A stretch of 64,000 nucleotides of DNA from Bdellovibrio reynosensis (lineage in GTDB: Bacteria; Bdellovibrionota; Bdellovibrionia; Bdellovibrionales; Bdellovibrionaceae): contig NZ_CP093442.1 of assembly GCF_022814725.1 (NCBI RefSeq), forward strand, positions 1,054,001 to 1,118,000, in the 5' to 3' direction. The position numbers and the translations under genes were made by a program. Shown here one piece after another: positions 1 through 7,840 of this stretch; the first letter of the stretch is position 1; the number at the start of each line of letters is the position of its first letter. Below the pieces are notes generated by a model. It saw only the letters and a program-made list of their open reading frames with translations, was not told where the DNA came from and did no database searches.

Positions 1-189
1 AGGAAGTTGGAAATAACCAATCACGTTTTCGATGAACTTTTCACCTAAGGAAGTATCACGAAGTCCACCTTTAGCGATGTACTCCATATCGGTGTCGTTA
101 AGAGCGCCGACTTCCATCAGGGCTTTCAATCTTTCTTCACGAGAAAGTTTAGAGAAACCTTTAAAGATATCTTGAAGCTGTTTGGTCAT
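1..189 (-). CDS. mvaA: Class II hydroxymethylglutaryl-CoA reductase, N-terminal part
   Basis: Only the first 63 codons are in the window; the gene continues past the left edge. The translation starts [16 protein letters not shown] and reaches the segment EKFIENVIGYFQLP, matching the start of class II (bacterial) HMG-CoA reductases, where a KLS..ERL helix is followed by ENVIG.F.LP. The enzyme reduces HMG-CoA to mevalonate in the cytoplasm, the committed step of the mevalonate route to isoprenoids. Its ATG overlaps the fni stop codon (ATGA), so the two are translationally coupled. The neighbouring isomerase supports the assignment. The catalytic residues lie outside the window. Confidence 0.85.
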   Translation of the reverse strand, partial: MTKQLQDIFKGFSKLSREERLKALMEVGALNDTDMEYIAKGGLRDTSLGEKFIENVIGYFQLP

Positions 190-1229
190 GACATCACCCA
201 CTTCGTTTGAAGGTCTTTAAGTGTTTTAGAACCCGTACAAAACATCGCAATCTTAAGCTCGAGTTCTAATTTTTGCAGCAGATTTTCTAAAGCTTCATCT
301 CCTGCCAAAGCCGCTTCCAGGAATGGTTTTGCGATCCCCACCTGGCTTGCACCCAAAGCGCAAAGTTTAGCGACTTCTAAACCATTTCTTACCCCACCTG
401 AAGCCCAAAGTTGATAATTAACTTGGGCTTCTTTGGCATTAAGCATGGATTGTAAAGTGCTTACACCCCAATTAGAAAAAGTTTGGGCTACCTTATAAAG
501 TAAATCTGATTCTTCAGAACGGTACCCTTCGACACGGCCCCAGTGAGTTCCACCTTTGCCACTCACGTCGACTGCGAAAACTCCAGCATCTTGCAGACGC
601 TTTAAAGTCAGAGTTGAAAAACCACACCCGACTTCTTTTACGATCACTGGAATTTGTACGGTTTTAACTAGATTTTCAATCGCCTGAAGACCTTTGCGGA
701 AATCACGATCACCCTCGGGCTGCAAAGCTTCTTGCAAAGGATTTAAGTGAACGAACAAACCCACGGCTTCCGTGGATTCAATGAGGCGTTGAACTTTATC
801 AATGGGAGTATGAATAAGCTGAGCGATTCCAATATTGCCGATGAGTTTTGCGTTCGGCGCTTGTTTGCGCACGGCCATCCACTCTTCAGCGGCATTGGAA
901 TCTTCCAGTTCACGACGTTGCGACCCCACCCCCATTAAAATTTGGTGGCGATCACTGAGTCTTGCGAGAGCTTGATTGATTTCACGGCCTTTTTCGTGTC
1001 CAGCCGTCATCGAGGAAATAAAGATCGGAGAGGAAAGAAGAATTGTCTGTTTCTGAAAAACAAAAGAGGTCGAAATATCGACCTCTTTAAAATCCATTTC
1101 AGGCAAAGCCTCATGAACTAAATTGATCGAGTCCAATCCATTTTGACCGTCGGTCTGCGACCGGGGATCCAGCGCGATTCTGATGTGGTCGCGCTTTCTC
1201 TGTTCAAACTGCGAGTTGGACTCGTTCAT
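186..1229 (-). CDS. fni: Type 2 isopentenyl-diphosphate Delta-isomerase (FMN-dependent)
   Basis: This 347-residue cytoplasmic flavoenzyme interconverts isopentenyl and dimethylallyl diphosphate. Family signatures are visible: the N-terminal [14 protein letters not shown] near residue 73, [10 protein letters not shown] near 100, VKEVGCGFS near 198, VDVSGKGGT near 223 and ASGGVRNG near 276, all parts of the FMN-binding TIM barrel. The length is normal. It is the third gene of a minus-strand run, rpmI-rplT-fni-mvaA, 30 bases after rplT, and overlaps mvaA by four bases. An AAGGGG ribosome-binding site precedes the ATG, but a CCCC lies between them and could pair with it. Confidence 0.95.
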   Translation of the reverse strand: MNESNSQFEQRKRDHIRIALDPRSQTDGQNGLDSINLVHEALPEMDFKEVDISTSFVFQKQTILLSSPIFISSMTAGHEKGREINQALARLSDRHQILMGVGSQRRELEDSNAAEEWMAVRKQAPNAKLIGNIGIAQLIHTPIDKVQRLIESTEAVGLFVHLNPLQEALQPEGDRDFRKGLQAIENLVKTVQIPVIVKEVGCGFSTLTLKRLQDAGVFAVDVSGKGGTHWGRVEGYRSEESDLLYKVAQTFSNWGVSTLQSMLNAKEAQVNYQLWASGGVRNGLEVAKLCALGASQVGIAKPFLEAALAGDEALENLLQKLELELKIAMFCTGSKTLKDLQTKWVMS

Positions 1230-1230
1230 T

Positions 1231-1241
1231 GGGGTAACCCC
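1231..1241 (-). promoter_or_regulatory. Small hairpin over the fni ribosome-binding site
   Basis: On the minus strand the sequence GGGG-TTA-CCCC sits two bases before the fni ATG. The GGGG is also the core of the AAGGGG Shine-Dalgarno. Pairing of the two arms would hide the site. A four-pair stem with a three-base loop is short, so any effect is inference. Confidence 0.3.
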
Positions 1242-1259
1242 TTCAAACTAGCTTAATGC

Positions 1260-1607
1260 CTATGGCAAAGCGTGTTTGCAAAGTGCAGAGAATGCTGCTG
1301 CATCAGTGATAGCAAGGTTAGCCAAGATTTTTCTGTCAACTTGGATACCAGCTTTGATCAAACCACCGATTAAACGAGAGTACGTAGTACCGTTCAAACG
1401 AGCAGCTGCATTGATACGTTGATTCCACAATGTACGGAAATTACGTTTGTTAACTTTACGATCGCGGTAAGCGAAAGCCATACCACGGTCATTTTTCTCT
1501 ACCGCGTGGATGTACGCGCGAGAACCTGCTGAATAATAACCTTTTGCTCTTTTAAGAACCTTTTTGTGACGAGCACGATTTGTTTTACCACTTTTTACAC
1601 GAGCCAT
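1260..1607 (-). CDS. rplT: 50S ribosomal protein L20
   Basis: A protein of 115 residues, close to the usual L20 length of about 117. It begins MARVKSG and carries the very basic N-terminal helix (ARHKKVLKRAKGYY) and the conserved core RNFRTLWNQRINAAAR and YSRLIGGLIKAGI. L20 binds 23S rRNA early in large-subunit assembly, and in E. coli and Bacillus it represses its own operon by binding the mRNA leader. The start is supported by AGAGG six bases upstream. It follows rpmI by 42 bases and is followed by fni, so isoprenoid genes are co-oriented behind ribosomal proteins. The usual partner infC is not adjacent here; it lies 18.6 kb away. Confidence 0.97.
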   Translation of the reverse strand: MARVKSGKTNRARHKKVLKRAKGYYSAGSRAYIHAVEKNDRGMAFAYRDRKVNKRNFRTLWNQRINAAARLNGTTYSRLIGGLIKAGIQVDRKILANLAITDAAAFSALCKHALP

Positions 1608-1649
1608 TTTATACCTCTAAAATTTATACGAGAAAGACAATGTTAATAA

Positions 1650-1841
1650 TTAGAATACCAAGCAACGACGAGCTTGAAGCATGTTTGCATCTTCAACGTA
1701 TGATGTCTTACCTAGTTGTCTTTTCGTCTTAGAGCTCATGTGTGAGTTCAAGTGACGCATGCGAGTGCTTTTTTTCTTAACTTTACCGCTTGAAAGAACT
1801 TTCATGCGTTTTTTAGCGCCAGAATGAGTGCGCATTTTCAT
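1650..1841 (-). CDS. rpmI: 50S ribosomal protein L35
   Basis: A 63-residue basic protein starting MKMRTHSGAKKRMK, with the family motif GKVKKKSTRMRHL and a C-terminal ANMLQARRCLVF. L35 is a late-assembling large-subunit protein, and length and sequence are typical. GGAAGG eight bases before the ATG supports this start. It is the first gene of the minus-strand rpmI-rplT-fni-mvaA run. In most bacteria it follows infC directly. Here its upstream side is a 300-base non-coding region with a long stem-loop that is a candidate L20-type leader. Confidence 0.95.
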   Translation of the reverse strand: MKMRTHSGAKKRMKVLSSGKVKKKSTRMRHLNSHMSSKTKRQLGKTSYVEDANMLQARRCLVF

Positions 1842-2141
1842 AGATCTTACCTTCCACCGATAAGGCGTTCTTCCCGATAGGGAAAACTCTTAACCATTGC
1901 CTTAGACAGTCATAAATACGGACTCATGGTTTTAGGCCGATTGATGTCTAAAGGCAAGCTTTTTTAAGGGCTTAGCGGGATTTCAGGGGAATTTGCTGAT
2001 TCCCAGAAGCGATCAAAAATCTTGCGTGATTTCGGTGATTTACAACACAAGCCCTGAATCTTTCGCGCTTTCTTAGGAAAAAATTGATAGCTTGAATTGC
2101 TCAAAAACTAGGCTCACCAACCCTCAGCAAGGAGAGTTCTT
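1842..2141. other. Divergent intergenic region upstream of rpmI
   Basis: About 300 bases separate rpmI (minus) from the secreted protein gene at 2142 (plus). The half nearest rpmI holds the stem-loop described at 1897-1957. The rest shows no reading frame I would support and no clear -35/-10 pair. An AAGGAGAG ribosome-binding site precedes the 2142 gene. Confidence 0.5.
1897..1957 (-). promoter_or_regulatory. Leader stem-loop of the rpmI-rplT transcript
   Basis: On the minus strand TTGCCTTTAGACA (1957-1945) and TGTCTAAGGCAA (1908-1897) are complementary over twelve pairs with one bulged base, enclosing a 36-base loop. The structure ends 55 bases before the rpmI ATG. Leaders of L35/L20 operons often contain an L20-binding structure for autoregulation; this long imperfect stem is a candidate. 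I cannot show an L20-binding rRNA mimic by eye. Read on the plus strand it is followed by TTTTTT, but no plus-strand gene precedes it. Confidence 0.45.
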
Positions 2142-2681
2142 ATGAAGCAATGCCTTCTGGTTTTAGCCCTCAGCTTTCTTACTTCTTTGGCCTATGCAGA
2201 AACCCGCGATTACAAGAAAACGGGTCCAATGACAGCGCAGGTCGTGATTACCACCGACACCAAAGATTCAATCCAAGCTGCAAGTTACATCGATGGCTTA
2301 GAAATTAAAAAATTCATCGCAGAGCTTTTAGTCGATCCTGATTCTTCTTTGGCCATCGCCAAAAAAGAACTCGAAATTGAAAATTGTGGCGAAGAAGCTA
2401 GTCCCGCGAATAATAATCTCGCGAACTGCGGAAAAGTGATGGCGACGGGTTTCGTGCAAACCTCTTTTGGCAGAGGCGGCTGGATGGAATGCGGAGCTTC
2501 CTATACTTTCTTTTTAGGATTTCAATCTACGGGAAGTGGAAGATTTTTTGAGGCAACCCGCATGGTGCAGATTCGCGAAGAAGTCTCTGCCCATGTTGAT
2601 GAAAATTTAAATTACACCGGCCAACTGACGAAATCTTTAAGCTTAGAGAATATTGAAACCATCAGTGGTCATTTGAATTGA
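2142..2681 (+). CDS. Secreted protein of unknown function
   Basis: I do not recognise this 179-residue protein. It begins with a clear signal peptide (MKQCLLVLALSFLTSLAYA, cleavage after AYA near residue 19), so it should reach the periplasm or beyond. The mature part has four cysteines (in IENCGEEA, LANCGKVM and MECGAS among others) and a Gly-rich patch TSFGRGGWMECGASYTFF, suggesting a small disulfide-stabilised beta fold. The start has AAGGAGAG six bases upstream. It stands between rpmI on the other strand and the esterase gene 32 bases downstream, with which it may be co-transcribed. Confidence 0.75.
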   Translation: MKQCLLVLALSFLTSLAYAETRDYKKTGPMTAQVVITTDTKDSIQAASYIDGLEIKKFIAELLVDPDSSLAIAKKELEIENCGEEASPANNNLANCGKVMATGFVQTSFGRGGWMECGASYTFFLGFQSTGSGRFFEATRMVQIREEVSAHVDENLNYTGQLTKSLSLENIETISGHLN

Positions 2682-2713
2682 TCTGACCTGCAGAGAGTGC
2701 AAGACTTCTAGTC

Positions 2714-3742
2714 ATGAAAACAGAAATCTTGCACAATCTGCGCACCTACGACGTTAAGAACTTCCAAATTGAAACTTTACGCATTGATAGCAGCGTCTTA
2801 AAAAACAATCCTCTGGGAGATTCTGCAACCCGCTTTAATCCAGTTTTAATTCCAGCAAATTCTGAAGGTCCGTGGCCAGTAATTTTTGTTTTAAGTGGAT
2901 TCACAGGCAATGCTCCTTTTTATTTTAATTCTAAATTTAATGAAGCCAATGCTGTGCAAGTAATTGATCAGGCTTTTTCACGGGGTGAAGCGCCTGAGGC
3001 GGTCTATGTATTTGTTGATGCGCTGACGACCTGGGGTGGGTCGCAATTTATTAACTCCCCTGCTACCGGTAATTACGAAGATTATATCGTGCATGAACTT
3101 GTTCCCTTCATTAAGAAAAAATATTCTGTGTCTGATAAAACTTCAGACTGGTGTGTGACTGGTGGATCAAGCGGAGGTTACGGCGCGCTTCACTTGGCTT
3201 CAAAGCACCCTAAAATGTTTGGTGTGGTGGCGGCGGTGGCCCCAGATTGTTTTTTTGAAGCAAGTCTTCTGCCGGAAATTTATCAAGCTTTGCCGTTATG
3301 GGAAAAGTATAAAGGCAGTTCCATGAAGGCTTTAGATGATTTACGCAATGGAAAACTGACTAAGATGAAGAACTGGCATAATCTTTTGAACGTTTTCGGT
3401 ATGGCTGCTTGTTATGGCGCCAAGGGTGATAAGGGTGAGTTTGAATTGCCCTTAGATATGCACACGGCCGAAAAAATCCCGAGTCTTTGGGAAAAATGGT
3501 TAGAGAAAGATCCACTGCACTTTCTTGAAAAGCGCGTAAAAAACCTTAAGCACTTGCATGGAATTTATATTGATGTCGGAACGAAGGATAATTTTCATTT
3601 GCAGTACGGATCACGCCAAATTTCAAAACTTTTGAAAAGTCACAGCATCCCCCACGACTATGTGGAGTTTGACGGCAATCACTTTGATATCGGTGACCGC
3701 CGTACTGAAGTTTGGAAATTTCTATCAGCGCACTGGCGCTGA
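2714..3742 (+). CDS. Esterase D-type alpha/beta hydrolase
   Basis: A 342-residue hydrolase of the putative-esterase family (related to esterase D and Fes-type enzymes). A strand-loop PVIFVLSGFTGN (residues 55-66) forms the oxyanion region. The nucleophile elbow GGSSGGYGAL (150-159) places the catalytic serine at about 152 in a GxSxG pattern. DVGTKDN (287-293) and GNHFD (321-325) supply likely Asp and His. No signal peptide is visible, so it is probably cytoplasmic. The substrate cannot be told from sequence; carboxylic esters are typical. It lies 32 bases after the preceding secreted protein gene, with a weak ribosome-binding site. Confidence 0.8.
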   Translation: MKTEILHNLRTYDVKNFQIETLRIDSSVLKNNPLGDSATRFNPVLIPANSEGPWPVIFVLSGFTGNAPFYFNSKFNEANAVQVIDQAFSRGEAPEAVYVFVDALTTWGGSQFINSPATGNYEDYIVHELVPFIKKKYSVSDKTSDWCVTGGSSGGYGALHLASKHPKMFGVVAAVAPDCFFEASLLPEIYQALPLWEKYKGSSMKALDDLRNGKLTKMKNWHNLLNVFGMAACYGAKGDKGEFELPLDMHTAEKIPSLWEKWLEKDPLHFLEKRVKNLKHLHGIYIDVGTKDNFHLQYGSRQISKLLKSHSIPHDYVEFDGNHFDIGDRRTEVWKFLSAHWR

Positions 3743-3789
3743 TAGAAATAGATCTGGAAAATGGATCTAGAAAATAGATTTTTGAGAAA

Positions 3790-4119
3790 TTAGGATTCGG
3801 TAAATTTTAGGCCTAGAATTCCGCCGATGATCATTGCGAGAAAGATAATCTTCATAAGCGACAATGGTTCTTTAAAGACTACCGTACCTATGATCACGGC
3901 GCCCACTGCGCCGATACCGGTCCATACTGTATATGAAATGCCGATGGGCAAGACTTTCATCGATAATGAAAGCAGATAGAAACTTATTCCCATTGTTACA
4001 ATGGTGAAGATTGAAGGACCCAGTTTTGTGAAGCCTTCAGAATATTTTAAGCCTGTTGCCCAGATAAATTCTAAAATCCCTGCGACAACAAGAATGATCC
4101 ATGCTGTGGTGTTACTCAT
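3790..4119 (-). CDS. gdx: Small multidrug resistance family exporter, Gdx/SugE type
   Basis: A 109-residue inner-membrane protein with four predicted helices, normal for the SMR family. The essential membrane glutamate is Glu17 in AGILEFIWATGLKYS, and the pattern WATGLKYS.GFT.LGPS with GISYTVWTGIGA fits the Gdx/SugE subgroup rather than EmrE. Characterised Gdx proteins are guanidinium/proton antiporters working as dual-topology dimers. A single SMR gene here suggests a homodimer. It is convergent with the esterase gene. A good promoter lies upstream, but I could not find the ACGR hairpin pair of a guanidine-II riboswitch in the leader. Confidence 0.88.
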   Translation of the reverse strand: MSNTTAWIILVVAGILEFIWATGLKYSEGFTKLGPSIFTIVTMGISFYLLSLSMKVLPIGISYTVWTGIGAVGAVIIGTVVFKEPLSLMKIIFLAMIIGGILGLKFTES

Positions 4120-4202
4120 AGCAATTCCTTTATTGTTTTGGAAAGTCGTTTGGATTTCATATGGGAGACTTTTTATATCCCGGTCCGTGAAGGATTTAGG
4201 TC

Positions 4203-4230
4203 ATTATAAAGATCATTGGGACATATGCAA
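4203..4230 (-). promoter_or_regulatory. Sigma-70-like promoter of gdx
   Basis: On the minus strand a perfect TATAAT (4208-4203) is preceded by TTGCAT (4230-4225) with a 16-base spacer. The -35 box matches the consensus in only three positions. Transcription would start near 4196, giving a leader of roughly 75 bases before the gdx ATG at 4119. Confidence 0.5.
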
Positions 4231-4301
4231 ATGAAGAGTGTTTCGTATTAAATTCAGATTTTTGTTTAATGGTGTCTCATCCTGAGATTTCATCAGCAAA
4301 A

Positions 4302-4325
4302 TACCGGATTATTTCGGTGCCGGTA
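4302..4325 (+). promoter_or_regulatory. Inverted repeat upstream of the fibre gene
   Basis: TACCGG and CCGGTA form a perfect six-base inverted repeat with a twelve-base spacer, ending 31 bases before the first possible start codon of the fibre gene. It overlaps the region where RNA polymerase would bind, so it could be an operator. No regulator is identified. Confidence 0.3.
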
Positions 4326-4328
4326 ATT

Positions 4329-4355
4329 TAATAAAATGTCGTGAAAATCCGATAA
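4329..4355 (+). promoter_or_regulatory. Sigma-28 (FliA)-like promoter of the fibre gene
   Basis: TAAT, 15 bases, then TCCGATAA resembles the FliA pattern TAAA-N15-GCCGATAA with two mismatches in twelve positions. A start site six or seven bases downstream would fall at about 4362, next to the second in-frame ATG (4363). The fibre mRNA might therefore be leaderless or nearly so, which fits the lack of a Shine-Dalgarno. A TAAAAT at 4332-4337 is an alternative sigma-70 -10 box. Confidence 0.35.
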
Positions 4356-4356
4356 G

Positions 4357-7300
4357 ATGACTATGAAACATCTAATCACTGGAACGTCCCTTGTTGGTTT
4401 TTTGATATTCGCTGCAAGCTTTGCCAATGCTTCGCCGCAAGAACTTACCTATCAAGGTCGAATTATTAAATCAGATGGTACTCCGCTTGAATACAATCAG
4501 GTGAGTTTTCAATTTGAAATCACCAGTCCAAACGGACACTGTGTGGTATATCGAGAACAAGTTGATTCCATTGACATGACTAATTCTGGCGGTGTGTTTG
4601 ATGTTCCAATTGGTGGCGGAACGCAAAGTTATCCGAATACGGGGACTTTTAAACTTTTAGATTCTTTTAATAACTTGGCCTCTTTTGCTTGTGACGGTGG
4701 GTCTACTTACAACGCCGCAGCTGGCGATCTACGTCGTTTGCGCGTGCGCTTTAACGATGGCACTGGTTGGAAGACGATTTCCCCTGATAACGTGATCCGT
4801 TCTGTTCCTTATGCGGCCCATTCACTTTCTTCAGATAAGCTTGGTACAAACTCTCCTAGTGATTTTGTTTTGAAATCTGCGGTGACGACATGTCCTGCGA
4901 ATAGTTTTTTAACTTATGATGGCACTTCGTTTTCCTGTGCCGGTGTTGCGGGCGCAAGTGGTGGTACTGTTACCAATGTCACTTCCGCAAATGCTTATGC
5001 GACTGTGACGAATAACACCACCTCCCCTGTTATTACCTTAAATGTCGGAACCGCGGCAAATACCCTGGCAGCTGGGAATGATGCACGCTTCACTGATGCG
5101 CGCACTCCGACTGGAAATGCAGGCGGAGATTTAAGCAGCACTTATCCGAATCCGACCGTTGCAAAAATCCAAGGCGTTGCTGTTTCTGCGACAGCTCCGA
5201 CCTCTGGGCATTTTTTAAAGTTTGACGGTACTAATTGGTTATCTGCAGCCGTTGCAATTGGTGATGTTACGAATTTAACTTCGACATTAGGAACATACTT
5301 AACTACAACAGCTTTTAATACTGCTGTCGGAAGTGCTAACTGCGCTGCTCACCAAACTCCTTATTGGAATTCTGTGGCTGGGGCCTTTCAATGTCAGGCG
5401 ATCAACGTATCTGTTGCTGGCGATGTCAGCGGTACGATTGGCGCAGTGGCAGTAAATAAAATTAAAGGCATTGAGGTTGATACAACGGGGCTAGCTAACA
5501 ACCAAGTCCTTAAATATGACGGAACTAAGTTTGTTGCGGCTAATGATGTTTCTTCTGGCGGAACTGTGACCAGTGTCGCTACGGGTACGGGGCTTTCTGG
5601 TGGTCCTATTACTGGAACTGGTACAATTTCGTTAGCAAATACTTCGGTGACCGCTGGTTCCTATACTCGCGCTAATATCACTGTGGATGCCCAGGGTCGT
5701 TTGACTGCAGCGAGCAATGGTGCTGCGGTTAGTTTAACTGCTGATGTTAGTGGAATTCTGCCGGTGGCAAATGGCGGTACAGGTATTTCTACAGGTGGCA
5801 GTGCGAATCAAGTTTTGAAATGGGATGGTGGCACTAGCAAGTGGGCTCCGGCGTTTGTTAAATTAAGCGAACTTACTAATGCTTTGGGTGGAAGTGCTTT
5901 CAACGTTGCTGGTTGTACAGCAGCCCAAACCATGAACTGGAGTTCTATCACTGACAAGTTTGAATGTCAGAGTATCGCGATTGCCAACACTCAAGTTTCA
6001 GGCTTGGGAACTGCTTCAACGAAAGCTGCTGGCACCGCGGCTAATGAAGTACTGTTATTAGATGGCAGCGGAAGACTTCCTGCCAGTGCACTTCCTTCTA
6101 CATTGGGGCAATGGGGTGTGTCTGGTACAAAACTTTTTTATGATGATGGTCCTATCGTTGCTGGTGGCTCTGCCACTACCTATACAGGAACTGGCCATCC
6201 GTTCATCGTTAAAGGTGATGCTGGTCAATACGCAGGTCTGATCATGGATCGTGGGAATAGTCTTGCTACTATGTACACCAATGGCTGGGATTTCGGGCTT
6301 GGTGAATGTACTGACACTACTTGTTCTGCGGCAACGGATATTCTTTATACCGACATGACGACCAATCGAATCGATCTTGGTATGGGTGGTTCAAGCAATG
6401 AGCTTACGATCTTGGCTTCCGGAAATGTTGGTATTGGTTCTAATTCCCCTTCTTTTAAGTTAGATGTGCAATCATCAGACGCTTTTCAACAACGTCTTTT
6501 CCACGCTTCAAATACCGCTTCAAACGGAGCCGCGCTGATGATGACTCGCACCCGAGGAACTGTTGGGACTAACTCGGCTGTGCTTTCTGGCGATACCTTA
6601 GGTGGTATTTACTTCCGTGGTCATGATGGTTCTGGCACTGGAACTACGACTGCAGCTATTGAAGTCACGGCTGAAGAAAATCATTCTTCAACCAATCGCG
6701 GCTCTAAGATGATCTTTGAAACGACGAAGAATGGCGCCGCTACCCGCCTTGAAAGAATGAGAATTGATTATAATGGACATCTGGGGGTTGGAACCACTGC
6801 ACCTTATACTCAGTTAGAAGTTGCAAATTCCAACGACACGGCCACATATCCTTACATTACAATCAACAACAAAGGTACAACCACTAAAAGAACTGGAATC
6901 ACTTTTAGAGCTGCCAACGTCCCTCAATATGAAATGGGGATTGATGCAAGCACCAACAATTCTCGTAACTTTTATATTTACGATTCAACGACGTCGACCC
7001 ATCGGTTTAATATCGACGAATTAGGACGCGTCGGTTTAGGTGCTATGCCTGGAAGCATGTATGACAAACTGACCGTGAACGGTGGCGTTCGCGTTCTAAA
7101 AGGTCAACCTTCAGGCGATGATGGTGGTGCTGGCTTTGCTTTCCAATCGGATGGCGATACGGGAATGTTCGCGATCGGCGGTAATGCGAACTCAGGTAGT
7201 GATGTGATCTTTAAAACAGATAATTCTGAAAGATTAAGACTTTTCTATACGGGCGGGGTTCAGGTCGTTGGAAGTCTCTACCCTTCTACAGATGCCACAG

Positions 7301-7746
7301 TTAACTTAGGAGGCTCCGGCAATCGTTGGAACACCGTTTACGCCTCTAATGGAACTATCCAAACTTCTGATGAGCGTTTGAAAACTGAAATCCAAACTGT
7401 GGATTTGGGTTTAGATTTCATTAACTCCATTTCGGCAGTTAAATACCGTTGGAAGTCAGAAGGTGCTGAAGGAAAAATCCACTATGGATTTATCGCGCAG
7501 GATTTGAAAAAGAACATCGAAGATAAAACACGCGCCCCTGCTACAGCAACCGGCATCTTGGATAAAAGCAGTGAATACTATGGGGTCAGCTATAGCGAGT
7601 TGATTTCACCAGTTGTAAAAGCGATTCAGGAACTTTATCAAAAATATGTTTCCCAAGAAACTCGCCTTAATGCCCTTGAAAAAGAAAATCAGGAACTAAA
7701 ATCTTATCTTTGTCAGAAGGATAAAGAAGCGCCTTTCTGCAAATAA
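4357..7746 (+). CDS. Mosaic trimeric fibre protein with C-terminal endosialidase-type chaperone (peptidase S74)
   Basis: A 1129-residue exported fibre. After a signal peptide (KHLITGTSLVGFLIFAASFANA) comes a compact head beginning QELTYQGRIIKSDGTPL, then about 850 residues of low-complexity, Gly/Thr/Ala-rich, repeat-like sequence typical of phage tail-fibre shafts (TFTDARTPTGNAGGDLSSTYPNPTV-like segments). The end is an intramolecular chaperone domain: TSDERLKTEI near residue 1003, HYGFIAQDL, GVSYSELISPVVKAIQELY and a terminal coiled coil. The S74 family self-cleaves before the Ser of SDxRxK (Ser1004), freeing about 126 residues after trimerisation. The architecture matches the mosaic adhesive trimer fibres that Bdellovibrio uses to recognise prey. 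No Shine-Dalgarno precedes either ATG (4357 or 4363). An intrinsic terminator follows. Confidence 0.85.
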   Translation: MTMKHLITGTSLVGFLIFAASFANASPQELTYQGRIIKSDGTPLEYNQVSFQFEITSPNGHCVVYREQVDSIDMTNSGGVFDVPIGGGTQSYPNTGTFKLLDSFNNLASFACDGGSTYNAAAGDLRRLRVRFNDGTGWKTISPDNVIRSVPYAAHSLSSDKLGTNSPSDFVLKSAVTTCPANSFLTYDGTSFSCAGVAGASGGTVTNVTSANAYATVTNNTTSPVITLNVGTAANTLAAGNDARFTDARTPTGNAGGDLSSTYPNPTVAKIQGVAVSATAPTSGHFLKFDGTNWLSAAVAIGDVTNLTSTLGTYLTTTAFNTAVGSANCAAHQTPYWNSVAGAFQCQAINVSVAGDVSGTIGAVAVNKIKGIEVDTTGLANNQVLKYDGTKFVAANDVSSGGTVTSVATGTGLSGGPITGTGTISLANTSVTAGSYTRANITVDAQGRLTAASNGAAVSLTADVSGILPVANGGTGISTGGSANQVLKWDGGTSKWAPAFVKLSELTNALGGSAFNVAGCTAAQTMNWSSITDKFECQSIAIANTQVSGLGTASTKAAGTAANEVLLLDGSGRLPASALPSTLGQWGVSGTKLFYDDGPIVAGGSATTYTGTGHPFIVKGDAGQYAGLIMDRGNSLATMYTNGWDFGLGECTDTTCSAATDILYTDMTTNRIDLGMGGSSNELTILASGNVGIGSNSPSFKLDVQSSDAFQQRLFHASNTASNGAALMMTRTRGTVGTNSAVLSGDTLGGIYFRGHDGSGTGTTTAAIEVTAEENHSSTNRGSKMIFETTKNGAATRLERMRIDYNGHLGVGTTAPYTQLEVANSNDTATYPYITINNKGTTTKRTGITFRAANVPQYEMGIDASTNNSRNFYIYDSTTSTHRFNIDELGRVGLGAMPGSMYDKLTVNGGVRVLKGQPSGDDGGAGFAFQSDGDTGMFAIGGNANSGSDVIFKTDNSERLRLFYTGGVQVVGSLYPSTDATVNLGGSGNRWNTVYASNGTIQTSDERLKTEIQTVDLGLDFINSISAVKYRWKSEGAEGKIHYGFIAQDLKKNIEDKTRAPATATGILDKSSEYYGVSYSELISPVVKAIQELYQKYVSQETRLNALEKENQELKSYLCQKDKEAPFCK

Positions 7747-7770
7747 AAACACAATACATTTAAAAAACTA

Positions 7771-7796
7771 AGGGACAGCAAATGCTGTCCCTTTTT
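7771..7796 (+). terminator. Intrinsic terminator of the fibre gene
   Basis: AGGGACAGC-AAAT-GCTGTCCCT forms a perfect nine-pair stem followed by TTTT, 24 bases after the fibre stop codon. The opposite strand has a weaker T-run and could serve the convergent gene. Confidence 0.85.
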
Positions 7797-7802
7797 CAAT
7801 TT

Positions 7803-7840
7803 ACGCACCGTAGACGTAAAAAAGAACCAGGCACCTTTTA
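7803..7840 (-). repeat. Cassette-type direct repeat, copy 1 (3' of the HExxH gene)
   Basis: On the minus strand the repeat begins inside the gene's own stop codon, TAA, and reads AAGGTGCCTGG, TTCTTTTTTACG, then TCTACGGTGCGT. Copy 3 at dtd is the same apart from a few bases and is also fused to the stop codon. Copies 1 and 2 bracket the gene at 7838-8875 in direct orientation. Confidence 0.8.

Noticed and set aside
4120-4200. Guanidine riboswitch before gdx
   Set aside because: Only one ACGG-containing segment was seen and no pair of ACGR-loop hairpins, so the leader does not fit guanidine-II; no other class was recognised.
4357-7746. Prophage tail fibre
   Set aside because: The gene carries a signal peptide and has no head, tail, lysis or integrase genes within reach, so a phage origin of this locus is not supported.
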